Source: a virus
Virus record (IMG/VR): IMGVR_UViG_3300035660_000030
Coordinates: 1-41,782 of that record
Length of the DNA stretch: 41,782 nt
Direction: 5' to 3' (one strand)
In this document: positions 1-7,925 of the stretch, one piece after another
How positions within the stretch are numbered: position 1 is the first letter of the stretch
Layout: every line of letters begins with the position of its first letter
Position numbers and translations under genes: made by a program
Notes under the pieces: model-generated
What the model was told of the DNA's origin: nothing
The model's database searches: none
What the model saw: only the letters and a program-made list of their open reading frames with translations

Positions 1-190
1 GCGTATGGCGTTAGCCCACTCGCTGGTTATCTTGTCTCCCGCATATTTGGTTTCTGGTTCAATCATCAAAATCACCATACACAAAATGATAATTGCTTGG
101 CATACAAGAATCGCCTCAATTACTCTATTGCCCAATAACTCACCGTCAACGTGCCCGCGGCGCTGTGGTGGACCGTGATGTTGGTCGCGT
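1..190. repeat. Terminal direct repeat, left copy
   Basis: The first 190 bases match the last 190 bases of the window, with one difference (T at 63, C at 41655). This is what a circular contig, or a terminally redundant linear genome, looks like when cut open. The late operon reads through the junction without a break: the fibre gene ending at 120 is followed by the spike gene, whose start codon lies at 66 in this copy and at 41658 in the other. Confidence 0.95.
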
Positions 191-767
191 TCACCTCGTA
201 CGCGAGGGCGTAGGGCTGGACAGCGTTGGCCGTGATGAACACTGTGCTGGGCGTTAAGCCGAGTCCGTGCGCGATGGTCCCATTATTCGCTACGGTGGCG
301 GTTCCCCTCTTACTCTTCTTCTGCGCCCAATGGTCCGTCACATACTGTAGCAAGCTGCCGTTGACTCCCGCCGTGACCGCCGTGTCAGAGTGCGTTGTAC
401 TCAAAACGTTGTGGGCTCCCGCTGGGGCTGTGGCGTCGATTTGCACGGTGACTTTCTCGTTGGGGGCGCTGTCCGCCACGGTCAAACTTATTCCTGCTCC
501 CGGAACAAAATCGAGGGTTCTTCTGGTGCCGACGACCGTGCCGCTTTTGGCGACGTTTACTCGGGCGACGGCATCCAACAGATCCGTCACAAGAAAGGCG
601 TCCGTGCCGCCCGTCTTGTGCGTATCCTTATGGTTTGATAGGGGCAAAGGTTCTAATCCTCCTACAAGAGACTCCATTTTTTTCGTGATTAAATCAAACA
701 GGGGAAGATATGAGTCAAACCTAGAGCAATCGAATCGGGCGCTGTCAAAGAAGGCTTTATCCGTCAC
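120..767 (-). CDS. Tail fibre-like protein
   Basis: This 215-residue protein is part of the virion adhesion apparatus. A central HKDTHKTGGTDAF stretch and a following GAGISLTVADSAPNEKVTVQID segment type are common in phage fibres. The C-terminal 60 residues (from GTATVANNGTIAHGLGLTP) form a small beta domain that recurs, divergently, at the end of the exported protein at 20102-22582. It lies in the late operon between a connector candidate and the beta-helix spike whose start is 54 bp further on. The fibre role is inferred from composition and position; no enzymatic motif is visible. Confidence 0.7.
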   Translation of the reverse strand: MTDKAFFDSARFDCSRFDSYLPLFDLITKKMESLVGGLEPLPLSNHKDTHKTGGTDAFLVTDLLDAVARVNVAKSGTVVGTRRTLDFVPGAGISLTVADSAPNEKVTVQIDATAPAGAHNVLSTTHSDTAVTAGVNGSLLQYVTDHWAQKKSKRGTATVANNGTIAHGLGLTPSTVFITANAVQPYALAYEVNATNITVHHSAAGTLTVSYWAIE

Positions 768-777
768 TTCTGGTTCC

Positions 778-1164
778 TCAGACCTGGGTTACGAGGAAGG
801 CTCTGGCCGTGGCGCCTGACGTCGAACTTCCCGTTAGGCTAAGGATTCCCGCTTCGATCATGGCGCTGTAAAGGTTATACTGCGGGTCGGTGATGACGCT
901 GTTCACGCTCATTCCGCCTAAGCCAGTGTTGGGACCACGATCCAAGTACGCGCGCAGCATGAGTGTTGAAAGCAGTTTCACTACGACGGATTGGTTGCCT
1001 GTTAACGTCGCTGAACCGCCCACAGTAGTAGCCATTGAGAGGCCAGCGCGCAGGTTCACGTAGTTGATTGCGTTGTCGATGAGCGCGGCTAGGTTCGTTA
1101 GACTGATGTCCGCTACCGTGTAGTTGTTCTCGTCCAAAATATTCTGAGCCGTTATGGTTGCCAT
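778..1164 (-). CDS. Possible head-tail connector protein
   Basis: A 128-residue mainly helical protein with an alanine- and leucine-rich middle. Its pattern (a short N-terminal helix, then LAALIDNAINYVNL, then LMLRAYLDRG) and size resemble gp6-like head-tail adaptors, which fits its place after the capsid genes. It starts in a TAATG overlap with the stop of the preceding gene, so the two are translationally coupled. The family assignment is an inference from shape and position. Confidence 0.45.
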   Translation of the reverse strand: MATITAQNILDENNYTVADISLTNLAALIDNAINYVNLRAGLSMATTVGGSATLTGNQSVVVKLLSTLMLRAYLDRGPNTGLGGMSVNSVITDPQYNLYSAMIEAGILSLTGSSTSGATARAFLVTQV

Positions 1165-1379
1165 TAAGCTGCCTCCACTGCCCGCGTTAATTCAGCGAGC
1201 CATTCACTGTAGAGCCAAGCGTTATGTTGAACTTTAACCAAGGAGGGGGCGCGGGTCAAGACCTCTTTTATCAAGTCACTTTTGGTAGGTTGCGGCTGGA
1301 CGGGCTTCTCGGCGACGGCCTGTGGCTTCTTCTCCAACGTTGGCTTCCTGTAGACACGATTTTGTTCTGGTTCACTCAT
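1164..1379 (-). CDS. Small hypothetical protein of the late operon
   Basis: A 71-residue protein with a charged, proline- and lysine-rich N-terminal half and a helical C-terminal half (KSDLIKEVLTRAP...WLYSEWLAELTRAVEAA). Its ATG is preceded by GGTGATT at a spacing of about 6 bases, a good archaeal ribosome site. It is not recognised. Its place between zinc proteins and the connector candidate suggests a virion or assembly accessory role. Confidence 0.6.
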   Translation of the reverse strand: MSEPEQNRVYRKPTLEKKPQAVAEKPVQPQPTKSDLIKEVLTRAPSLVKVQHNAWLYSEWLAELTRAVEAA

Positions 1380-1391
1380 GATTTAATCACC

Positions 1392-1706
1392 TCACCATTG
1401 CCCGACGAACTCGGCTAAACTGAACAGTCGCTTCACAATAGCGTTCTTCAACGCCCAAATCGGTTTCGTGCTGTCATCCATGTTGATGACGGTGAAGTAA
1501 GCAAAGTAATGCTTTGGAAACGGAATGCCTTCTTCACGCACTGATTCCAGATGCACGATTAGTTTTTTTGCTCTCATGAAACCTCGATTCTCCAATTTAC
1601 CATAATGATACCGCCTGATCCAACATGTTAGGCACGTCAAATGCGGTCGCCGCAGTTGCCCGTAGAAGTCGCCGTTAGTGTACTTGCAGAGGGGGTGGCA
1701 GTTCAT
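1392..1706 (-). CDS. Cysteine-rich late protein
   Basis: A 104-residue protein beginning MNCHPLCKY. This start is chosen because its ATG overlaps the previous stop as ATGA; an upstream ATG adding 7 residues is possible. Cysteines at the N terminus (C-x3-C) and a later CLTCW pair could bind zinc. The C-terminal half is basic and hydrophobic with no motif I recognise. It is the third of three consecutive cysteine-rich genes after the capsid paralogue. Confidence 0.6.
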   Translation of the reverse strand: MNCHPLCKYTNGDFYGQLRRPHLTCLTCWIRRYHYGKLENRGFMRAKKLIVHLESVREEGIPFPKHYFAYFTVINMDDSTKPIWALKNAIVKRLFSLAEFVGQW

Positions 1707-1915
1707 GCGGGGCGCATCACCATGCAAGTCGCGCCTTCAAAATCTGTTTTCGTGAGTCTCCCAGGATAGTGGCAACCGAAGTTTTTGGGTGGAGTCTCCT
1801 TCATGGTCCAGTAAACGCAGTTGCCGCATTGTTTTGCCATGTTGGCTTGGCCGCCGTAGTATCGGCGGATTTTGGCCTTCCTTTTCTCTTCTCTGTACTT
1901 TTCCAGAAAGTCCAT
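1703..1915 (-). CDS. Small zinc-binding protein, late operon
   Basis: A 70-residue protein with a basic N-terminal helix (about 25 residues) followed by CGNCVYWT, then FGCHYPGR and a final ATC. The four cysteines are spaced as in a compact zinc knuckle. Similar CxNCxYW-containing microproteins are common in archaeal mobile elements. Its ATG overlaps the preceding stop (TGATG). The function is unknown. Confidence 0.65.
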   Translation of the reverse strand: MDFLEKYREEKRKAKIRRYYGGQANMAKQCGNCVYWTMKETPPKNFGCHYPGRLTKTDFEGATCMVMRPA

Positions 1916-2250
1916 CAGGTCACTCCTAACTCCCTATATTGCGGTGAAGCCCTGAAAGGCAGTTTTGGCCAATCAAATTCGATTATCATGGCTTTCTTGT
2001 CGCTGTACCTTTCATGAACGGTGCAGCGGTACTCGTGTTTTGGTCGGTCAGCGTCCAATTCTGAATCGCTGTTAACGTGCATTCCGCGGGGGTAACCAAA
2101 CTTGCCAGTGTACGTAACCGCCTCCATTGCGCAGTCTGAAGGCTTCGACCCTTCACTGCAGTATAGGTGGCAGGTGCATTCCACTTCTGATTCGCCCGGA
2201 CTCGCGTAGAGTATGTTTCCGCAGCGGGGGCACTTCACCATTAGACTCAC
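1915..2250 (-). CDS. Zinc-ribbon protein, late operon
   Basis: A 111-residue protein. The N-terminal MVKCPRCGNILYAS is a classic zinc-ribbon knuckle, followed by CTCHLYC and further single cysteines. It probably binds zinc, perhaps also nucleic acid or protein. The GTG start is preceded by GGAGGATT at a suitable distance. It follows a poly-T terminator behind the second capsid gene, so it may have its own promoter or depend on readthrough. Confidence 0.65.
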   Translation of the reverse strand: MSLMVKCPRCGNILYASPGESEVECTCHLYCSEGSKPSDCAMEAVTYTGKFGYPRGMHVNSDSELDADRPKHEYRCTVHERYSDKKAMIIEFDWPKLPFRASPQYRELGVT

Positions 2251-2279
2251 GTTGAATCCTCCTTGTTTTCTAATTGACT

Positions 2280-2286
2280 AAAAAAA
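2280..2286 (-). terminator. Poly-T terminator after second capsid gene
   Basis: On the minus strand, 30 bases after the capsid paralogue stop, CCC is followed by seven T residues. Archaeal intrinsic termination is driven by such T tracts without needing a strong hairpin. It would allow partial termination, giving more capsid than connector mRNA. Confidence 0.5.
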
Positions 2287-2315
2287 GGGTGAATTGTGGA
2301 ATAGATCGAATATGT

Positions 2316-3473
2316 TTATGATTCAGTCAGTTTGCCGATGGCGTCTTTGTACACGGTAATGCTGTCTTGACGGAATGACACTACTGCACCGCTTAGGTCG
2401 CTTATGGGGTCGCTGTAGTTTTCTACACGTAGCCAACGTTTGCGTCCTGTAATCAACGCATTGTTTTTGTCGAATACAACCGTCTTGCAAGTGGTGAAAG
2501 CCTTGTTTGTGCTTAACGCGTTTACGTCGGCGTAGATTACGTTCATGCCCGCCCAACCTATTGGGAAACCGCTTTTTATGAAGTCTCGCAAGGTGTCAAC
2601 TTGCGCGTTGGTAGCTCCTGCCGTGTCTATGATGCTGTGGATCATTGCGTGGTGTGTTACGACTATCGTGTTTGGCAGGAATCCATCGATCAAGCAGTCG
2701 CTGAAAACGTCGCGTAAACCTGTAACGCCCGTGTCTATCCATTTGCTTGTGTTCGCCGTTGTGCTTGACACTGAGTTCAGCGTGCCATCACCGTCAGGCG
2801 GCGTTGCCAAAATGGTTAAAGCCAAGTCACTGGATTTTTCGCCGCATTGTTTGCCTGCTTCCTGAACCGAAAGTTGCAGTATGTCCCAGTTCGCGTCCTC
2901 GCGCAAGTCGCCAGCTACGCTGAACGCGCATTTGTAAACCTTGGTGAAGTCGAGTGTTGCCTGCAGTGTTTCGACGTTGTTCAACGGGGCTGATGCGCCG
3001 CTGGGGCTGTCGCTTACCGATACGCTGCCGTCTTTGAGAATGTCAACTTTCGTGGTTGTGCCAGGTGATACTTCGTCGGGTCCGAACAGTCGTTTGCTTA
3101 TTGCGCTTACTATGTCGGCTTGCGCAGCGCACGTTTGTATCTCGGTCCAGAGTTTCACTGGGATCAGGTAGTAGGCGCCTTGGATGCCCGTGGTGCCACT
3201 CGAAGCTAGGAACTCTTTGATTTTGCCGTTTTCCTTGTCGAAGAACTGTCGGAAGGGGATCGCTCTGATGTTCGCCATGAAGTTTTCGGCTTGCGGTCCA
3301 AGATTTTGGAATGCTTCAATCAGTTTGGGTTCGTACATGTCGAAGTGCGGTTTTGGGCCTTCAAGTTGCTCGCGGATTACGCCTGCTATGCTTTGGCGCA
3401 CGTCCTTTGTTTCGGACGCTGATGCGATTTCGCCTAGTTTCTGGAAACCTAATACCTCAGTCAGTTTCTCCAT
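2316..3473 (-). CDS. Second HK97-like major capsid protein paralogue
   Basis: A 385-residue protein homologous to the product of 4051-5157. The shared segments are a SVAGDLREDANWD / SIAGDLNEDTETA block, a GEKSSDLALTIL / GKKATGLALAVL helix, and an almost collinear C-terminal 45 residues built round LITGRKRWLRVE and SFRQDSITVYKDAIG. The C-terminal pattern (GRKRW..., then RQD, then AIG near the end) is typical of HK97-fold capsid proteins of archaeal and bacterial viruses. It is full length with no sign of decay, so both paralogues are probably made. One may form hexamers and the other pentamers, or it may replace the first under some condition. Confidence 0.8.
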   Translation of the reverse strand: MEKLTEVLGFQKLGEIASASETKDVRQSIAGVIREQLEGPKPHFDMYEPKLIEAFQNLGPQAENFMANIRAIPFRQFFDKENGKIKEFLASSGTTGIQGAYYLIPVKLWTEIQTCAAQADIVSAISKRLFGPDEVSPGTTTKVDILKDGSVSVSDSPSGASAPLNNVETLQATLDFTKVYKCAFSVAGDLREDANWDILQLSVQEAGKQCGEKSSDLALTILATPPDGDGTLNSVSSTTANTSKWIDTGVTGLRDVFSDCLIDGFLPNTIVVTHHAMIHSIIDTAGATNAQVDTLRDFIKSGFPIGWAGMNVIYADVNALSTNKAFTTCKTVVFDKNNALITGRKRWLRVENYSDPISDLSGAVVSFRQDSITVYKDAIGKLTES

Positions 3474-3484
3474 TGTGAGTCACC

Positions 3485-3937
3485 CTAGATGCACTTGCCG
3501 ACAAGAATTGGTATTTCCTCTGTTCCGCCCGTGCTGCCTTTACATAGTGCCATTCCCAGAATGTAACTTGTTCCGCCGAACGCGATTGACTGTGCTACGC
3601 CCCATGTGCCGCAGTCCTTAACTGCCGCTACCGTTGTAGTGATGCTGTTCATGACCATACTGCCCATTAGGATGCTGTTTGCTGTGCCCGCGACCATCAT
3701 TTTGTAAACTCCGTAGAACAGCACCGGAATCGTGTCGCCGTCTGCAGCCGCCGCTCTTGTGGCAACTCCTATTCCGTCGCCTAGAACGGTGCTTGGCGCA
3801 ACCTCGATTTCGCCGTCTGTCTGCGTTGTCGTCACGGTGACGCATGACCCTTCAAGGATCACGGTTGACGCCGTGCATGGAAGTATGCATTTGAAGTCGA
3901 ATAATACTCCGTCTTTCTTGTTCCATCTATCAGTCAT
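3485..3937 (-). CDS. Capsid decoration protein (DUF2190-like)
   Basis: A 150-residue, mostly beta protein rich in G, T, V and A, with repeated short strands (GDGIGVATRAAAADGD, then VLFYGVYKM). It looks like the DUF2190 family of capsid spike or decoration proteins and lies between the two capsid paralogues. It would coat the outside of the shell. Family recognition comes from overall composition and the GVA...G motif, not from a search. Confidence 0.6.
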   Translation of the reverse strand: MTDRWNKKDGVLFDFKCILPCTASTVILEGSCVTVTTTQTDGEIEVAPSTVLGDGIGVATRAAAADGDTIPVLFYGVYKMMVAGTANSILMGSMVMNSITTTVAAVKDCGTWGVAQSIAFGGTSYILGMALCKGSTGGTEEIPILVGKCI

Positions 3938-3971
3938 TTTTCTTGTCCTCCATTGATTCGTTTTCTGTTTT

Positions 3972-4008
3972 ACGCCTCTCGGCGTGTAATAGGGCGTACC
4001 CTAGTTAC
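3972..4008 (-). promoter_or_regulatory. Two intercistronic RNA hairpins between capsid and decoration genes
   Basis: The 113-bp gap after the first capsid gene encodes two hairpins in the mRNA. One is ACGCC-GAGA-GGCGT (3972-3985), five pairs closed by a GNRA tetraloop. The other is TAGGG-TACG-CCCTA (3990-4003), extended by TTAC/GTAA with one bulged base. Such paired stems between highly expressed genes often set mRNA 3' ends or stability. No T tract follows directly. Confidence 0.45.
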
Positions 4009-4050
4009 CTTTAGAATTGAGAAGTGAAATGGGAAAGAAGGGGGGGGCGT

Positions 4051-5157
4051 TTAGGTTTCTGTGATTACGCCGATTGCATCGTCGTAACATGTTACGCTAT
4101 CTTGCCTGCAACTGATGATCATGTTCGCCAAATCTTCTATGGGGTGCGCGTACTTGTCTATTTGCATCCAACGCTTGCGTCCCGTTAGCATCGCAACTGT
4201 TCTGTTGAAGAGGATGGTTACGCAATTCGTCATCGCCGTGCCAGTTGGTTCAAGGTTGCACATTACTGGACTATCCCAGAAGATGCAGTCTAACGGTGGC
4301 GGCGTTTTGATTTTGAAGTCGAATCCTTCCGCCATCGGTTTAGTGTCGTACGCGAGGTTTATGTTGTTTGCCAAAGCATCCAACGTAACGTGCATACTGT
4401 GTTCCCAGGCTTCAGTCGTCATCACCAGTGTGTCAGGAACCCAGCGATCCACTGTCAACTGAGACATGAGGCTTTTAGCCGCTGTAGTGTTGTGGATGCT
4501 AAAGGTTGTTGCGCCCGCCCATTTGGTTTCGTCCGCGTCGCCGCTTGCGCCTCCGTTTACTGTGCCCCAGCCGTCCGTCGCCATCTTCAAAACTGCTAAT
4601 GCGAGGCCTGTGGCTTTTTTGCCCATTGCCAACGCTGCACGCTGTAGACACCAGGGGATCAACGCGGTTTCAGTGTCCTCGTTTAAATCGCCCGCAATGG
4701 ATGGTGCAAGAGTGAATGTGATTGGCGATAGGGTTGCTACTGCCGTGCCCACGGTTGCTGTGGGCGCTGATGCGCCGCCTACCCAAACGTTAGGCTGGAA
4801 GCTTTCGTCGTCTGCTACGGTTACCTTGAGGTCTGCGCCTTCCCAACCGTCTATGACCCAACCGCTGATTAGCGGAACCTTGTCTGTCGGCTGACTGTAC
4901 GTGAGCAAGTCGCTGTGAACCTTGTCCGCTACCAAGTAGTTGCCGAGGGTCGTGCCTTTCTGGATGAACTCTGTCAGTGGAATGTTCCGCAGTGTCTCTT
5001 TTATGAGGTAGTAGTCTTCGCTTTTCTGGTTGTCGAGGATGCTTGCGTCTGACGGGTGGAAACTGCCCAGTTCATCCATAGAGTCCTTCACGGCGCGGCG
5101 TTGCTTCTCGGTTTTGTCAATCATTTCCTGAATACTTAGATATGGTTTGTTCAGCAT
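4051..5157 (-). CDS. HK97-like major capsid protein
   Basis: A 368-residue capsid protein directly after the protease-scaffold gene, the standard position. The conserved C-terminal segment contains LTGRKRWMQID and CRQDSVTCYDDAIG, shared with the paralogue at 2316-3473. The N-terminal 100 residues are helical and charged and could be a delta domain removed by the protease. The start is taken at the second ATG (MLNKPYLS) because GGTGA lies 6 bases before it; the first ATG directly abuts that site. Confidence 0.85.
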   Translation of the reverse strand: MLNKPYLSIQEMIDKTEKQRRAVKDSMDELGSFHPSDASILDNQKSEDYYLIKETLRNIPLTEFIQKGTTLGNYLVADKVHSDLLTYSQPTDKVPLISGWVIDGWEGADLKVTVADDESFQPNVWVGGASAPTATVGTAVATLSPITFTLAPSIAGDLNEDTETALIPWCLQRAALAMGKKATGLALAVLKMATDGWGTVNGGASGDADETKWAGATTFSIHNTTAAKSLMSQLTVDRWVPDTLVMTTEAWEHSMHVTLDALANNINLAYDTKPMAEGFDFKIKTPPPLDCIFWDSPVMCNLEPTGTAMTNCVTILFNRTVAMLTGRKRWMQIDKYAHPIEDLANMIISCRQDSVTCYDDAIGVITET

Positions 5158-5168
5158 CGTCATTCACC

Positions 5169-7073
5169 TTACTGAGGTTTCCACGTTAGGTCCGGCTCTT
5201 TCTTGGCGGTTTGCTCCTTGGCTTGCCCCTTGAACTGGGGCTTCAGCTTATCCTTGAGATTGTCCGTGTCCGTTTTGAGAGAGTCCACTTTAGCGTTTAA
5301 GTCTGCGGTTTCCTTCACTTTGTTTGTTTCTTGCTCCTTCTGTTTCGCCTCGAATGCCTCTGCTTTCTTGCGGTATTCCTCGCCGCTTTGGGTTACTTCT
5401 ACAACTTTTTTATCCGCTACGTCCAAGAGACCTCGAAACTCTTTGGTTTCTGCTAGGAACATTTCCTTCAGTTTTCCGAACTCCGCATTCAAAACTTCAA
5501 GTTCCTTCGTTTTTGTCGCATTGGTTTCTTCTAATTTCTTGTTGTTTTCAGTCAAGATTTTAACGGTGTCCTTTAAAGCAAGGATGTCTTTGTTGAGGGG
5601 CTCCAAGTCGGGCATCTTGATCTCGCTTACCCTCTTCTCTAGTGGGGCAATGTCTGGGATCTTAATTTCAGCAACTTTCTTTTCGAGTGGTGCTATGTCG
5701 GGGATCTTCAGTTCCTCAAACTTCTGCTTCCATGAAGTGTCGTCTTGTGGATGCTTTTCCAGATGCTCTTTCCATCCTAAGTCATCTTTGATTTCTCTCC
5801 ATCCTAAGTCGTCTTTAGGCACCGCCTCAATCTTTCCCAATGCGTCGCCGTGAATGATGCTACTATTTTGTGCAAGTACCTTCAGGGCTTCAGTGATTTG
5901 GTTGAGGGTCTTCTCGATTTTCTGGTTGTTCTCGTTTGAGATCCTGTTTTCCTTTATTTGGAGAGCGCTAGTTTCCTCTGTGAGTCCTTCCTTCCGCAAC
6001 TCTTCGAACGTTGGCGTCTGCTGTGTAGTCAGTTGCACCTTTTCGGGTGGAGAGACGGTTCCCAACTTTGTTTCGCCCAGTTTGCTCCTGCAGATTGCCC
6101 ATGCTGAGGCGTCAGGATGACCCGCAGCAATTAAATCGTCTACGCAGGCTTTCAATGCTGGCGAACACGGTTCACCAAGTTTCATTTCAACGTTAGCTGG
6201 TTTCTCTTGTCCTGCGGGTTCACGTTTAGGATGGATTTTTCCGTTTTGGATAGCTAAACAATATTCTTGCGGTGATGAGGATGCTCCGTCGTTTGAACTT
6301 ATGCAATCCTGCAAATCCGTGTATCCTGCTTTTGCCCAGTCAAATGCTTCTTTTACTTCCTGTTTTCCGTCTGTGATTACGCCTGTTTTGCCTACTGCAA
6401 CATGTCCTTCCTTCCTTATTCCAATGTTGCTCATTCTTTCTTTTTCCTCTCTGTATTGTATTACTGTTTCCAGTAACCGTGAAAGCCCATGTTGCTCGGT
6501 CTCCATCAACTCGATGGTTGTTCCCTCTACCCCGGGAACCTCTGGGGCGACGACTAGGCTCAGCGCTTGGCCCACGATGCCGTGCGGCTCGCTGGTCAAA
6601 TTGGTCTTGATGAAGTGTTCGCCGTGCATATGCGCGTGGAACTCTTCCTCGCTATAGAATCGTTTCTCGACTCCACGTTTCTTGCATTCGGGGCAGACGT
6701 TATGTAGAAAGTTTGCTTCGACACTGATTCCCCTGATACTAGATTCTTGGGGGTTGCGCCCGTACATGCGGATCATGTCAACGTAGGGTTGCTTGTTGAC
6801 CACGGCGACATACTCTAGGTTTCCGTCGGCGTCGTGCTCCATCCACTCGACCGTGCCTGCCTTCTTGTTCATGTCGTGGTTGATGGTGACGGGTTTCCCT
6901 ATCCAAGTGCGAGCTGACTTCTGGAGTTCCTCGTCAACATATTTTCTTCCGTTCTTGCTTATGGCGTTGCTCCGCAGGGCTACGCCCTTGATTTTGACGC
7001 TGTTCCTTCCGGAGTCAACGACCTTGAGTTCCGGGGTGAGCCAGTTGAAGCTCTCGATTATGGGTTGATTCAA
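5169..7073 (-). CDS. Prohead protease fused to scaffold
   Basis: This 634-residue protein has three parts. Residues 1-180 form an HK97 (S78)-type prohead protease: catalytic His in TINHD (about 66) and Ser in RGISVE (about 117). It carries an inserted C2H2-like finger (C127, C130 and histidines 146-153). Residues 240-350 hold a C...C...WAICRSKLG module. Residues 380-634 are a long charged coiled-coil scaffold. The scaffold includes three 15-residue repeats (KIPDIAPLEKKVAEI type) and duplicated DDLGW units. Protease-scaffold fusions are normal for the family; the finger insertion is unusual. The TTG start overlaps the previous stop, with GGAGACG upstream. Confidence 0.88.
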   Translation of the reverse strand: MNQPIIESFNWLTPELKVVDSGRNSVKIKGVALRSNAISKNGRKYVDEELQKSARTWIGKPVTINHDMNKKAGTVEWMEHDADGNLEYVAVVNKQPYVDMIRMYGRNPQESSIRGISVEANFLHNVCPECKKRGVEKRFYSEEEFHAHMHGEHFIKTNLTSEPHGIVGQALSLVVAPEVPGVEGTTIELMETEQHGLSRLLETVIQYREEKERMSNIGIRKEGHVAVGKTGVITDGKQEVKEAFDWAKAGYTDLQDCISSNDGASSSPQEYCLAIQNGKIHPKREPAGQEKPANVEMKLGEPCSPALKACVDDLIAAGHPDASAWAICRSKLGETKLGTVSPPEKVQLTTQQTPTFEELRKEGLTEETSALQIKENRISNENNQKIEKTLNQITEALKVLAQNSSIIHGDALGKIEAVPKDDLGWREIKDDLGWKEHLEKHPQDDTSWKQKFEELKIPDIAPLEKKVAEIKIPDIAPLEKRVSEIKMPDLEPLNKDILALKDTVKILTENNKKLEETNATKTKELEVLNAEFGKLKEMFLAETKEFRGLLDVADKKVVEVTQSGEEYRKKAEAFEAKQKEQETNKVKETADLNAKVDSLKTDTDNLKDKLKPQFKGQAKEQTAKKEPDLTWKPQ

Positions 7074-7822
7074 TTTCTTCGTCTCCTCATTCTTCTGATT
7101 AACACTGTTAGTAGCCCGTACTCCTCGGTTGTGAAGTCTAAGGGTCTCCTGACTCTTGGCTTGAAGGCTGAAGGCCGAACTTCGGGAACCGTGACAACTG
7201 GAGGCGGGATTCCCAATGTCTTGTTGAAGGCGTCGGATAATCCTAGCGTTTCCAAGATTGTCCTGAAAAGTGACTTTGCCCTAGTCTTTGCGTCTAAGAC
7301 GCCAAATTTCTCTGTTAGAGTTCTGTGTATCGTTTTGGCTCGACTTTTACCATCTAATGACCCTAGAATCTCGGTTAAGGTTCTGTGAGTTGTCTTGACA
7401 CGGGTTTTGCCGTCCAACGCCCCAAAGACCTCGGCGAACGTTGCGGAGTGCGCGACAAAAGCCGAGTAATCCACTTTCCGAGTGAGCCGCCTAACACGGC
7501 AAGTGCCAGTCAAATCCTTGCTATAGAGAACGTAAACTTCTGCGCCGTTGATTTTTGCCCACGTATTCAGAATTGCGGAAACGTCTATTTCACGCCAAGC
7601 ATACGAGGAATAATTAGGGCTGTAACTTGCTGCAAGCACCCATGCAGTTCCATTCCAAACGTAAACCTCAAGCGATCCACAGTCAGCGACAGTTAGCAGC
7701 GCTTCGAGCCTAAGTTTGATGCTGGTGATCGTGCCTGAACCCGCCGACGCTGCAAAAGTCCAGTCGCCCTCCTCTTTCGCGTCCAAGGCAACGCTAATGT
7801 AGTTAGCGTCTGAATCGTTCAA
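7070..7822 (-). CDS. Repeat-containing structural protein, N-terminus apparently frameshifted
   Basis: The protein has an N-terminal beta-sandwich (WTFAASAGSGTITSIKLRLEAL), then four tandem repeats of about 19 residues of the type RTLTEILGSLDGKSRAKT, and a basic tail. Repeats of this kind are familiar in archaeal and phage surface proteins. The only usual in-frame start is TTG 7822. Protein-like sequence continues upstream (ETLTVEEVYTNAFDARIVDW) to 7912. An ATG overlapping the previous stop (7929, MTLRRESV) is in another frame, so a one-base shift near 7905 would join them. This is a real frameshift, a sequencing error or an unusual start. Confidence 0.65.
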   Translation of the reverse strand: MNDSDANYISVALDAKEEGDWTFAASAGSGTITSIKLRLEALLTVADCGSLEVYVWNGTAWVLAASYSPNYSSYAWREIDVSAILNTWAKINGAEVYVLYSKDLTGTCRVRRLTRKVDYSAFVAHSATFAEVFGALDGKTRVKTTHRTLTEILGSLDGKSRAKTIHRTLTEKFGVLDAKTRAKSLFRTILETLGLSDAFNKTLGIPPPVVTVPEVRPSAFKPRVRRPLDFTTEEYGLLTVLIRRMRRRRN

Positions 7823-7925
7823 GTACGGACTCGCGCCCGTCTCTATCCAATCTACTATTCTAGCGTCGAAGGCGTTCGTGTAAACCTCTTCAACAGTCAG
7901 GGTCTCACCGACTCACGCCTTAGGG

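Noticed and set aside
5203-5853. Rightward ORF of 216 codons rich in Ser, Phe and Leu
   Set aside because: It is the complement of the lysine/glutamate-rich scaffold coiled coil, which always gives such a hydrophobic antisense ORF.
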